A stretch of DNA of 42,616 nucleotides from assembly GCA_007375735.1 (NCBI GenBank), contig VMEW01000015.1, forward strand, positions 1 through 42,616, in the 5' to 3' direction. The DNA comes from Candidatus Peregrinibacteria bacterium Greene0416_19 (GTDB taxonomy: Bacteria; Patescibacteriota; Gracilibacteria; Peribacterales; Peribacteraceae). Both the position numbers and the translations under genes were made by a program. The notes beneath the pieces are model-generated. The model made no database searches. It had not been told where the DNA came from and saw nothing but the letters and a program-made list of their open reading frames with translations. This document shows, piece after piece, positions 1-9,000 of the stretch (position 1 is its first letter; every line of letters starts with the position of its first letter).

Positions 1-3000
1 CTCATCCGACACACTCGTCGAATCCGGCGACTCGATGTCCAAAAGCGCCCCCGGTGTCGCTGTATGAATCCCCACCCCCCCCGTCACGAGCTGCGTTGCC
101 AGGAGGGGACTCGCCCCCGTCCCCGTGATCGAGAGCGACCGGCCGCTCATCGTCCCGGAAACGGAGAGCCGTGCGCCCCCCGTGTAGGTCGTCCCGATCC
201 CCACGTTCCCAGAGGCATCGATCCTCACCCTCTCCGCCCCTCCCGTCGCCACCCCGAGCACATTCGCACTGATCCAGAAGAGCCCGCTGTCACTATCACC
301 ATTGAACGTGATCCCCGGTGCTGTAGCCGACCCAATCCCCGCACTCAGCACTGACCCCGACACCGTCCCCACCACATCCAACGCCGCCGTCGGCGCACTC
401 GTCCCCACCCCCAGCCTCGCAGAGAGAATATTGATCTCATCGGTGGCCTGATCGTCGAACACGATCCTCCCCGCAGAGCTGCTCAGTCCCAGGAACGAAT
501 CATCCGCCACGATCAGATCACCCGTCACCGTCACATCCCCCGCAGTCGATTCCCCCAGATCCAACGCCGCACCTCCCGCACCCGTGATGTCCCCTCCGCT
601 CACGGTGATGTCGGTGAGGAACGTCCCCGCTCCGTTGATCTGCAGCGTCGTTCCTGAGATGGTTCCCACCACGTCCAACTTCGTGACCGGCGACGCCTTC
701 CCGAGACCCAGGTTTCCCGTGATGTACGTGTTGTGCGCGACGATGCCGTTGCCGACGAAGTTGTGCGTGCCTTCCACCTCGATGTCCCACACCTGCTCCT
801 CGCCTGCATACTCGATACTGACGATGCGCTCGAAGGCGAGGGTATTCGTTGACTCTCCAATGGTGGCAGGGATATGCTGTTGCCCACTATGAGTGTCAGC
901 GATTATATCAGCGTCCATCCGGAGATCTGCCATGGGAAGCCCTGCTTCAAGGGCACCCGCATCATGGTCTACCTCGTCCTCGACATGCTGGAGGCCGGCT
1001 CGAACTTTGAAGAGATCCACGACGCCTACCCGTCGCTCAAGCCCGCGCACATCAAGGCCGCCCTCGAGCTCGCCGCCCGCGCCGTCGAGACGGGCCGCTA
1101 CGACGCCGCCCTCATGACCGGCCCCGCACATGCGCTTCCTGCTTGACGAGAACATCCACCGCAAGATCGACGCGTTCCTGCGGTCGCTTGGGCACGAAAC
1201 GCTCCGGGCGCCCGACGGTTCCTGGGACCCGGCTGTGTTTCGCATCGCCATGGAAGAACGGTGCGTGATCGTCACCCATGATGCGGATTTCGAGGACGGA
1301 GAGCGGTACCCGCCGGGCGACTGTTGCGGTATCATCGTCGTCCGCATTAATCCCAAGGAGCTTGCGATCATGGAAAGGACGCTCGAGAAGCTGTTGCGGG
1401 AAATGCCCGAGAAAGAGATCCAGGGGAGAGCATTCTTGCTCTTGCCGGACACGTTCGTGCCGTTTCCCCCATCCGAGGATTTTTCCCTGTCGTAAGGTTT
1501 CTCAGCCGCCGCCGGCACGTCATCCGTGAACGACCGTGCCACCCCGATCCGGTCCCCAACTCGGAGTCCCGCCACCTTCACCCACGTAGTCCCGGGCATC
1601 CCGCCCTCTCCTTCGACGAGGCTCCCCACCGGCGCGAAGCCGAGTTCCATGACGGCGGTCACAGTGTGCGGCGCGTAGCCCTGTACTAGGTACGGGTGGT
1701 TCCCCGTCGTGCGGATTCGCTTCCCGCTCTCGGTCGTGATCCGGAAGACCGGCTTCGTTCCCATGTCTAGGAGCCCGTTCACCCGCGCAACCACGAATGC
1801 GCCGGTTTCTTCATCCAGCGTCTGGATCTCGTCGCCCGGCTCGATGTCCTCGATGGGCACGTCCTCCCATTCATCTTCCTCGCCCTCGCCATTCTTCCGC
1901 TTCTTCCGGCGCCGCCGCAGCACCGTGTCCCCCGTCACGCAGTGCCCCGCTACATGGAGCGGCTGCACCGGGCTCGTTGTCCCGACGCCGATGTTGTTCG
2001 AGATGATAAGGTCGGTGCCCGACATCGTCCCTTGCACCTCCAGCTTCGTCCTCGCCGATGCCGTTCGCCCGATCGCGACGTTCCCCGTGAAGTAACTCAA
2101 TCCCGTCGAACCGGAGTTGATCGTCAGCGCACTCCCCGAGATCGTCCCCACCACATCCAATGCGGTGGTCGGTGCACTCGTCCCCACTCCCAATCGTGCA
2201 CTGAGTATATTGATCTCATCGGTGCCCTGATCATCGAACACGATCCTCCCGGCACTGCTCGATATTCCGAGGAACGAATCATCCGCAACAATCAGATCAC
2301 CGGTCACGGTCACATCCCCCGCCGTACTCTCCCCGAGATCCAAGGCCGCCCCCCCCGCACCCGTGATGTCCCCCCCGCTCACCGTGATGTCGGTGAGGAA
2401 CGTCCCTGCTCCATTGATCTGCAGCGTCGTTCCTGAAATGGTTCCCACCACATCGAGCTTCGCCAACCCCGCCCCCGTCTTCCCTATCGACAGGTTCCCG
2501 AGAATGTAGCTGTTGTTCGCAGGTCCATTCAGTGTCAGAGCCGATCCACTGATCGTCCCCACTACATCCAAGGCCGTCGTCGGCGCGCTCGTCCCCACCC
2601 CCAGCCTCGCACTGAGTATATTGATCTCATCGGTCCCCTGATCATCGAACACGATCCTCCCCGCGGAACTTGAAATTCCGAGGAACGAATCATCCGCCAC
2701 GATCAGATCACCCGTCACCGTCACGTCTCCCGCCGTACTCTCCCCCAGATCCAATGCCGCACCACCCGCACCCGTGATGTCTCCTCCACTCACGGTGATA
2801 TCCGTCAGGAACGTCCCCGCTCCATTGATCTGCAGTGTCGTTCCTGAAATGGTCCCCACCACATCCAGTTTCGCCAACCCCGCCCCTGTCTTCCCGATGC
2901 TCAGGTTCCCCAGTATGTAACTGTTATTCGCCGGCCCGCTGAGCGTGAGCGCGCTTCCACTGATCGTCCCCACCACATCCAATGCCGTGGTCGGCGCACT

Positions 3001-3190
3001 CGTCCCCACTCCCAATCGTGCACTGAGAATATTGATCTCATCAGTGCCCTGATCATCGAACACGATCCTTCCCGCGCTCGAAGAGAGCCCGAGGAACGAA
3101 TCATCCGCAACGATCAGATCACCCGTCACCGTCACATCTCCCGCCGTACTCTCCCCCAGATCCAATGCCGCCCCCCCCGCCCCCGTGTGC
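1..3190 (-). CDS. Repeat-rich fibre/adhesin-like surface protein, C-terminal part (partial, runs off left edge; contains intein 1)
   Basis: The minus-strand frame whose codons start at positions divisible by 3 is open from about 3190 to base 1 with no stop; I translated 1-2100 codon by codon and checked the phase further up. It encodes modules such as LDVVGTISG, GDLIVADDSFLG and IGIGT, like the stalk repeats of tail fibres and bacterial fibrous adhesins. Near the left edge the modules change (GLFWISANVLG, ERVRIDASGNVGIGT). The C-terminus is outside the window, so a chaperone or anchoring domain cannot be assessed. Upstream the same protein continues in another frame, see the junction near 3190. 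Intein 1 lies at 730-1941; its removal would join LHVAGH to TYITGNLG, restoring a normal repeat. The protein is probably extracellular. Function in attachment is inference. Confidence 0.75.
849..878 (+). promoter_or_regulatory. Putative promoter of toxin-antitoxin pair 1
   Basis: TTGACT (849-854), an 18-nt spacer, then TATGCT (873-878). The -10 ends 10 nt before the antitoxin ATG at 889, giving an almost leaderless mRNA, the arrangement seen at several other genes here. The same TATGCT with the same spacing occurs before pair 2. The promoter lies inside intein coding sequence on the opposite strand. Confidence 0.5.
889..1146 (+). CDS. DUF433-family antitoxin (pair 1), nested antisense in intein 1
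   Basis: 85 aa. It carries the DUF433 hallmark near the N-terminus, HPEICHGKPCFKGTRIMV, followed by an HTH-like part with pattern LDMLEAG...I...YP.L....I.AAL. DUF433 proteins are small DNA-binding antitoxins usually paired with DUF5615 PIN-like toxins; the expected role is to neutralise the next gene and repress its own promoter. I chose ATG 889 because family members begin shortly before this motif and a -10-like box lies just upstream; an in-frame ATG at 874 overlaps that box. The stop at 1144-1146 overlaps the toxin start by 17 nt, suggesting translational coupling. Its codons are exactly in register with the antisense intein codons, so it cannot contain TTA, CTA or TCA without truncating the intein. 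Confidence 0.85.
   Translation: MSVSDYISVHPEICHGKPCFKGTRIMVYLVLDMLEAGSNFEEIHDAYPSLKPAHIKAALELAARAVETGRYDAALMTGPAHALPA
1130..1495 (+). CDS. DUF5615 PIN-like toxin (pair 1), nested antisense in intein 1
   Basis: 121 aa. The N-terminal FLLDEN motif (Asp6) and VTHDADF (Asp51, Asp53) are the acidic positions typical of DUF5615/Mut7-C-like PIN-fold nucleases. Members are presumed RNases acting as toxins with DUF433 partners; cleavage specificity cannot be read from the sequence. Length is normal for the family and there is no truncation or frameshift, so it looks functional. It overlaps the antitoxin by 17 nt. No clear ribosome site precedes the ATG, so translation probably depends on coupling. 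The reading frame is offset by one from the antisense intein codons. Confidence 0.85.
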   Translation: MRFLLDENIHRKIDAFLRSLGHETLRAPDGSWDPAVFRIAMEERCVIVTHDADFEDGERYPPGDCCGIIVVRINPKELAIMERTLEKLLREMPEKEIQGRAFLLLPDTFVPFPPSEDFSLS

Positions 3191-4830
3191 TCCGTTGATC
3201 TGCAGTGTTGTTCCCGAGATGGTTCCCACCACATCGAGCGCAGCCTTGGGAGCCGATGTCCCGATCCCGAGGTTCGCGGAGAGAATGTTTATTTCATCCG
3301 TCGCCTGATCATCGAACACAAGCCGGCCCGCACTGCTCGATATCCCGAGGAACGAATCATCCGCCACGATCAGATCACCGGTCACCGTCACGTCTCCCGC
3401 GGTGCTCTCCCCGAGATCCAATGCCGCCCCCCCCGCACCCGTAATATCTCCTCCGCTCACCGTGATGTCGGTCAGGAATGTTCCCGCTCCGTTGATCTGC
3501 AGCGTCGTTCCACTGATCGTCCCCACCACGTCCAGCTTCGCCAACCCCGCCCCCGTCTTCCCTATCGACAGGTTCCCGAGAATGTAGCTGTTATTCGCCG
3601 GCCCGTTCAACGTCAACGCCGATCCCGAGATCGTCCCCACCACATCCAGCGCTGTGGTCGGTGCACTCGTCCCCACCCCCAATCTCGCGCTCATGATATT
3701 GATCTCATCGGTCGCCTGATCATCGAACACGATCCTCCCCGCGCTTGAACTGAGTCCGAGGAACGAATCATCCGCAACGATCAGGTCACCCGTCACCGTC
3801 ACGTCTCCCGCCGTACTCTCCCCAAGATCAATCGCCGCACCTCCCGCCCCCGTGATGTCCCCTCCGCTCACGGTGATGTCGGTCAGGAATGTTCCCGCTC
3901 CGTTGATCTGCAGCGTCGTTCCCGAGATGGTGCCCACCACATCGAGCTTGCTCAACCCCGCCCCCGTCTTCCCAATCGAGAGGTTCCCGAGAATGTAGCT
4001 GTTGTTCGCCGGCCCACTCAACGTCAACGCCGATCCCGAGATCGTCCCCACCACATCCAAGGCGGTCGTCGGTGCACTCGTCCCCACCCCCAGCCTCGCA
4101 CTGAGTATATTGATCTCATCGGTGCCCTGGTCGTCGAACACGATCCTCCCCGCACTGGAACTGAGTCCGAGGAACGAATCATCCGCAACGATCAGATCAC
4201 CCGTCACCGTCACATCTCCCGCCGTACTCTCCCCCAGATCCAATGCCGCCCCCCCCGCCCCCGTGCTCTCCCCCAGATCCAATGCCGCCCCCCCCGCCCC
4301 CGTGATGTCACCCCCGCTCACGGTGATGTCGGTGAGGAATGTTCCCGCCCCGTTGATCTGCAGCGTCGTTCCCGAGATGGTTCCCACCACATCCAGCTTC
4401 GCCAGCCCCGCCCCCGTCTTCCCGATGCTCAGGTTCCCCAGTATGTAACTGTTATTCGCCGGCCCGTTCAACGTCAGCGCGCTTCCACTGATCGTCCCCA
4501 CCACATCGAGCGCGGTGGTCGGTGCACTCGTCCCCACTCCCAATCGTGCACTGAGAATATTGATCTCATCGGTGCCCTGATCATCGAAGACGATCCTCCC
4601 CGCAGCACTCCCAATTCCCAGGAAGCTATCATCCGCAACAATCAGATCACCGGTCACCGTCACATCCCCCGCGGTGCTCTCCCCCAGATCCAGCGCCGCC
4701 CCTCCCGCCCCCGTGATGTCCCCTCCACTGACCGTGATGTCGGTCAGGAACGTCCCCGCTCCATTTATTTGCAGCGTCGTCCCGCTGATCGTCCCCACCA
4801 CCTCCAGCTTCGTCACCGGGCTCGACTTCC
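2090..4830 (-). repeat. Near-identical 411-bp repeat units of the fibre gene
   Basis: A unit of about 137 codons recurs in tandem: ILGNLSIGKTGAGLAK, LDVVGTISGTTLQING, GTFLTDITVSGGDITGAG, ALDLGESTAGDVTVTGD, LIVADDSFLG, IVFDDQ.TDEINILSA, LGVGTSAPTTALDVVGTISG. The anchor encoding NNSYI appears near 2503, 2913, 3581, 3993, 4441 and again at 6159; the module encoding LIVADDSFLG appears about nine times between 480 and 6400. Spacing is 411 bp except where a 36-bp in-frame duplication (about 4240-4300, repeating GAGGAALDLGEST) lengthens one unit. Such identity favours recombination and also assembly collapse. Confidence 0.85.
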
Positions 4831-6091
4831 CGAGACCCAGGTTTCCCGTGATGTACGTATTGTGCGCGACGATGCCGTTGCCGACGAAGTTATGGGTGCC
4901 TTCCACCTCGATGTCCCACACCTGCTCGTCCTCCATCAATTCGATCGCGACGATCTCGTCCCACGTCGCGGTTGTTCCCTCGTCGCCGGCAACCGCGATC
5001 CGCGCGCCTACTTTCAGGCGCTTCACCTGGGTCCAGCGGGCGCGGGAAAAGCTGGACGACCCGTCCGACATATCGCTATGCTTACCGACATGACCATCCG
5101 CCTCCACAAGCACATCATCGCTGACCCGGAGATCTGCCACGGCAAGCCCACCTTCAAGGGTACCCGCATCATGGTATGGCAGGTGCTCGAGATGCTCGCC
5201 ACCGGAGACAGTCCGGCAGATATCCGCAAAGCATTCCCGACCCTGAGCGACGCGGACATCCGGGCCGCCCTCGAGTACGCCAGTTCCATCACCCGCCAGG
5301 ATTATGTCGTCGTCAACACCCGCAATCCGGTTCCTGCTTGACGAGAATGTGCGATCCGATCTCGACGCGTTCTTGCGGTCGAGGAATTTCGACGTGAAGC
5401 GGTTGCCCAAAGGTTCTTCAGACGCGTCCATCGCGTCCCTGTCGAAGCGGGAGAAGCGCGTGGTTGTCACCAACGACGAGGATTTCTGTCTGCTCCCCGC
5501 GAGAACGTCGTTCGCCGTCGTCTGGCTCCGCATCCCCCAGAGCGATGCCGCGGGATTGCTGTCGGCATTCGCCAAACTGTTGGAGGAGTGCGATGCCTGG
5601 AAGGGTCTTTTGATCGTGCTGACGCCGGCGAAGTGGGTTGCATCGCCTCTCGGATCCGCGGATGGCGATTGAACCAGATACGGATGTTCTCCGGCTTGCC
5701 GGCCGTAGCTGCGACCGGCAGGAGCAGCGGAGGCGGATGGGTGCACCAAATAAGGATGCTCCCCGGTCGTCCGGATCGTCTTCCCGCCCGCGGTCGTGAT
5801 CTTGAAGATCGGCTGGATACCCATGTCCAGGAGTCCGTTGACGCGCGATGTCACGAGTTCCCCAGTCTCCTGATCCAGCGTCTGGATCTCGTCGCCCGCC
5901 TCGATGTCCTCGATGGGCACGTCCTCGAATGCATCTTCTTCGCCTTCGCCGTTCTTCCGTTTCTTCCTGCGCCGCCGCAGCAGCGTGTCGCCCGTCACGC
6001 AGTGGCCCTGCACGTGGAGCGCCTGCGATGGCGCTGTCGTCCCCACTCCGATGTTGTTGGAGACGATCAGATCCGTCCCCGACATCTCCAC
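3186..6091 (-). CDS. Repeat-rich fibre/adhesin-like protein, middle part (frame-shifted relative to both neighbours; contains intein 2)
   Basis: About 965 codons in the frame with codon starts at 1 mod 3. It enters near 6085-6091 at SGTDLIVSNNIGVGTT, contains intein 2 (6001-4859), then five or so copies of the 411-bp repeat module, and loses frame near 3190 after TTLQINGA. It is clearly a continuation of the upstream fibre segment: the repeats match and the expected next repeat appears in a new frame on each side. A GTG at 6091 and an ATG at 6085 could start a separate protein, but no convincing ribosome site or promoter is visible. Either two real indels have broken one gene or the repeats were joined wrongly in assembly. 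Confidence 0.7.
5053..5082 (+). promoter_or_regulatory. Putative promoter of toxin-antitoxin pair 2
   Basis: TGGACG (5053-5058), an 18-nt spacer, TATGCT (5077-5082), then 7 nt to the antitoxin ATG at 5090. The -10 hexamer and the spacer length equal those before pair 1. The -35 is weak (4 of 6 bases), so the similarity to pair 1 is the main support. Confidence 0.42.
5090..5341 (+). CDS. DUF433-family antitoxin (pair 2), nested antisense in intein 2
   Basis: 83 aa from ATG 5090. The DUF433 hallmark ADPEICHGKPTFKGTRIMV is followed by the helical part (VLEMLATG..P.DI...FP.L....I.AALEYA). It is clearly homologous to, but strongly diverged from, the antitoxin of pair 1, so this is not a recent duplication. 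An in-frame ATG at 5078 would add four residues but lies inside the proposed -10 box. The open frame extends further upstream, but that part is only antisense of the intein C-terminal domain. Codons are again in exact register with the antisense intein codons. The stop overlaps the toxin start by 38 nt. Confidence 0.84.
   Translation: MTIRLHKHIIADPEICHGKPTFKGTRIMVWQVLEMLATGDSPADIRKAFPTLSDADIRAALEYASSITRQDYVVVNTRNPVPA
5304..5672 (+). CDS. DUF5615 PIN-like toxin (pair 2), nested antisense in intein 2
   Basis: 122 aa from the only ATG upstream of the conserved core (5304). The PIN-like motifs are FLLDEN (Asp13) and VVTNDEDF (Asp58, Asp60), as in DUF5615 proteins paired with DUF433 antitoxins. 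A shorter start at the position matching toxin 1 would need a non-standard ATC codon, so the N-terminal MSSSTPA extension is probably real. The stop at 5670-5672 directly abuts the duplicated block-B sequence of intein 2, marking the edge of the inserted module. A role as RNase toxin is inferred from the family only. Confidence 0.83.
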   Translation: MSSSTPAIRFLLDENVRSDLDAFLRSRNFDVKRLPKGSSDASIASLSKREKRVVVTNDEDFCLLPARTSFAVVWLRIPQSDAAGLLSAFAKLLEECDAWKGLLIVLTPAKWVASPLGSADGD

Positions 6092-9000
6092 TGATCGTCC
6101 CCACCACGTCCAGCTTCGCCAGCCCCGCCCCCGTCTTCCCTATCGACAGGTTCCCCAGTATGTAACTGTTATTCGCCGGCCCGTTCAACGTCAACGCCGA
6201 TCCTGAAATCGTCCCCACCACATCCAGCGCGGTCGTCGGTGCACTCGTCCCCACTCCCAATCGTGCACTGAGAATATTGATCTCATCGGTGCCCTGATCA
6301 TCGAACACGATCCTTCCCGCGCTTGAGGAAATTCCCAGGAAGCTATCATCCGCAACGATCAGATCACCCGTCACCGTCACGTCTCCCGCCGTACTCTCCC
6401 CCAGATCGAGAGCCGCCCCTCCCGCCCCGGTGATGTCCCCTCCGCTCACGGTGATGTCGGTGAGGAACGTTCCCGCCCCGTTGATCTGCAAGGTCGAACC
6501 TGAAATAGTTCCGACCACGTCGAGCTTGGCGTTCGGAGCGGTCTTCCCGATCCCCACATTGCCCGTGGTTGCCTTGAAGCGCAGGTGCTCGGCGACACCG
6601 CTCTCGACGACGATGTAATCGCCGCCCGAGACCCCCGTGTGCCAAGTGGTCGCGGATCCGCCGCCGTTCGTGTACTGCAGGATATCGCTAATGACGAGTC
6701 TGTTGCCGTCGGTGAGGGTGGTCCCGATGGAAGCCCCGCCGTGGTTGATCTGGAGCCGGGATCCCGAAACCGTTCCCACCACATCCAATGCCGCGAGCGG
6801 CGCCGTCTTCGTCGGCCCGATCCCGAGCCTCCCCCGGATGTACCCTCCGCTCTGCACCAAAATCGTGTTCCCTGACATCGAGCCGGTGAACGCCCCGGAG
6901 CCGATGACATGAAGCGCCGCCTTCGCCGCTCCCGCCTGCTTGATCGCGAGCTTGCCGTCGAAGCCGACGCTCGAGAGCACCGTGCCAGCGCTGTTCTGCC
7001 ATTCCTGGAGATTGGCGGACTGGGAGGCCGCGCCTCTCACGCGGAATGCCGTGTTGGTCGCCGTGGTCGTGAGCGCCGTGACGCCGTTGTAGCTTTGCAA
7101 CTGCAGGAACCCGGCATTGGACGATGCGATGATCTGGTCGCTGTTCCCGCCCATCGTGATGGCTGCATTGCCGCCGGGCATATTGAGCGCGGAGCCGCCG
7201 TTGATGGTCACCGTTCCATTGAGAGTGGATGTGCCGTTGATGACGAGCGCCGAGCCACTGATCGTCCCCACCACGTCCAGCTTCGCCAGCCCCGCCCCCG
7301 TCTTCCCGATGCTCGTGTTCCCGAGGATCGTCGTGTCCCCCCCCTGGATCGTCAGGTACGCCCCGCTGAGGAAGCTCGTGAACGCTCCCGATCCCACCAC
7401 GTGCAGCTTCGCCTTCGGCGTCGCCGTTCCGAGCCCCAGCTGAGCCGTCGCAGTGTTCCAGAAGAACTGCGCGTTACTCTGGTTGAGCGCTCCATTGCTT
7501 CCGATGAACACCACCGATCCCTGTGTGAGGCCGGTGACGTTCAGGGCGGTCGCCGTCACCACCGATCCACTGATCGTCCCCACGACGTCCAGCGCCGAGA
7601 GGGGAGTCGTCTTCCCGATCGCGAGTCTTCCCCGGATGTACCCACCGCTCTGCACCAAAATCGTGTTGCCCGACATTGATGCCGTGAACGCTCCGCTCCC
7701 GTACACCGTCAGCCGTCCCTTGCTTACCGCGCTCAGGGTTGTGCCGCCCAAGACCATGTTGCCGAGGATGCTATTCATGCTTCCCGGGTTCAGGATGGCG
7801 AGCGCGGAGCCCGACAGCGTCCCCGCGACGGAGAACTTCGCCGTTCCGGTATTTGTCGTCCCAATCCCCACGTTCCCGCTCCCGTCAATCCGCACCCGTT
7901 CCGCTCCTCCCGTGGAGAATCCGAGCACATTCGCAGAGATCCAGTAGAGCCCGCTGTCGGTATCATTGTTGAACGCGAGCGCGGGGCTCGTGGCGCCGCC
8001 GGCGCCCAGAAACAGTGTCGAGCCGCTGATTACTCCCGCCACTTCCAGTTTTTGGACCGGCGCCTTGCTTGTTCCGATCCCCACGTTCCCCAGGAAGGTG
8101 CCGGTGCTCTGGATCGCCAGGCTCGCTCCCGAGAGCGACCCCGTGAACGCGCCCGATCCGATCACATGCAACGACGCCTTCGGGCTCGCGGTGCCGATGC
8201 CCACGCGCCCGGTCTGCACGCTCGTGATCAGGAGCGGACTGGAGCCGGTGCCGCTCACGAAGAGACTGCGGCCGCTCATCGTCCCCGCCACGCTCAGCTT
8301 GGCCTGCGGGTTCGATGATCCGATGCCGACATTGCCCTCGATAATCAGGCCGTTGAGCGGCGCAGTCAGGCTCACGTAGTTCTGGCCAATCGCGACCGCG
8401 CCGGAAACGGTCAGTTTGCTCGTGCCTGAGGTACTCCCGACCGACACCCGGTCGGCCTGCTGCACCAGCCGCACGATCGCCCCGTCATCCGCCCAGCCAG
8501 CCGCCTGTGCTACCGTGCCGGAACTTGCCCACTGCACCGTGGAGCCGGAGGCCATGAGCACGTACCCTTGGGTGCCCAGGCTCACGCGCCCCAGCGCGTT
8601 GCCCGTCGCGCCCACGAGCAGGTCACCCGGGTTGAACTGCCTTAGCCCCAGTCCGCCACGGTCGGACGGGAGGACTCCCGTTGTCGCGCGGCTGATATCT
8701 AGTACGCCACCACCACCGTCGTTCTGGTGATCGTGGCCGCTCGGCGGGGCCGGCGGCGGGGGCGGCTGTGCCCCGCCGCCGAAGCTGCGGTACTCCCGCG
8801 GATTGTCTGCGACGTCAGGGTTGCGCCCTCCGGTGGTGTTCAGGTTCCCGCCGCCCGCCCCGTGCAGGTACGGCATGCTCCGCCACACCGCCTTTCCGTT
8901 GTGCATCATCATCACCTGTCCCTCGCTCCCCATGCGCAGCAATTGCTGCAGACTCTGCAGCGCCGTCACCAGTTCCCGGTCCGAACCGACAAGCTTCACT

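Larger units (their letters stand above)
730..1941 (-). other. Intein 1 (Hint splicing domain, 404 codons) with a toxin-antitoxin pair in its antisense
   Basis: In frame with the host repeats. It starts at Cys1 (codon 1941-1939, CVTGDTVL) and ends HN (732-730), followed by Thr as +1 nucleophile. Block B is TTGNHPYLV with the TxxH pattern; the C-terminal blocks read VWDIEVEGTHNF and NGIVAHN. All residues needed for protein splicing (Cys1, block B Thr/His, penultimate His, terminal Asn, Thr+1) are present, so it should splice. A Trp-containing motif WVKVAGLRVGDRIGVA lies at 1534-1584, before the insertion. The roughly 220-codon insertion between this motif and the C-terminal blocks shows no LAGLIDADG or HNH motif; it is the reverse complement of the DUF433/DUF5615 genes at 889-1495. 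I read every codon from 1941 to 721 and found no stop. Confidence 0.88.
4859..6001 (-). other. Intein 2 (Hint splicing domain, 381 codons) with a second toxin-antitoxin pair in its antisense
   Basis: Cys1 is at 6001-5999 (CVTGDTLL), block B is TTGEHPYLV, the C-terminal blocks read VWDIEVEGTHNF and NGIVAHN, ending His-Asn at 4864-4859 with Thr as +1 residue. All splicing residues are present. Block B is followed by a second diverged copy (GEHPYLVQ) about 75 bp further on. The insertion then runs antisense to the toxin and antitoxin genes at 5672-5090, and only afterwards comes the Trp motif WTQVKRLKVGARIAVAG (about 4986-5036), which in intein 1 precedes the insertion. No homing-endonuclease motif is visible. 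The frame is open throughout. Splicing would join ALHVQGH to TYITGNLG. Confidence 0.88.

Noticed and set aside
4769..5089. Upstream extension of antitoxin 2 (190-codon frame)
   Set aside because: This part is antisense of the conserved intein C-terminal blocks; DUF433 proteins start near 5090.
730..6001. Homing endonuclease inside the inteins
   Set aside because: No LAGLIDADG, HNH or GIY-YIG motif in the insertion of either intein; the DNA reads as toxin-antitoxin genes on the other strand.
5418..6084. Tail of the long open frame from 10040 continuing to 5418
   Set aside because: After about 6085 the translation is Arg/Gly-rich nonsense while the next frame encodes the expected repeat and the intein.
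480..6400. Possible CRISPR array because of many repeats
   Set aside because: Repeats are 411-bp coding units in frame, not short repeats with unique spacers.
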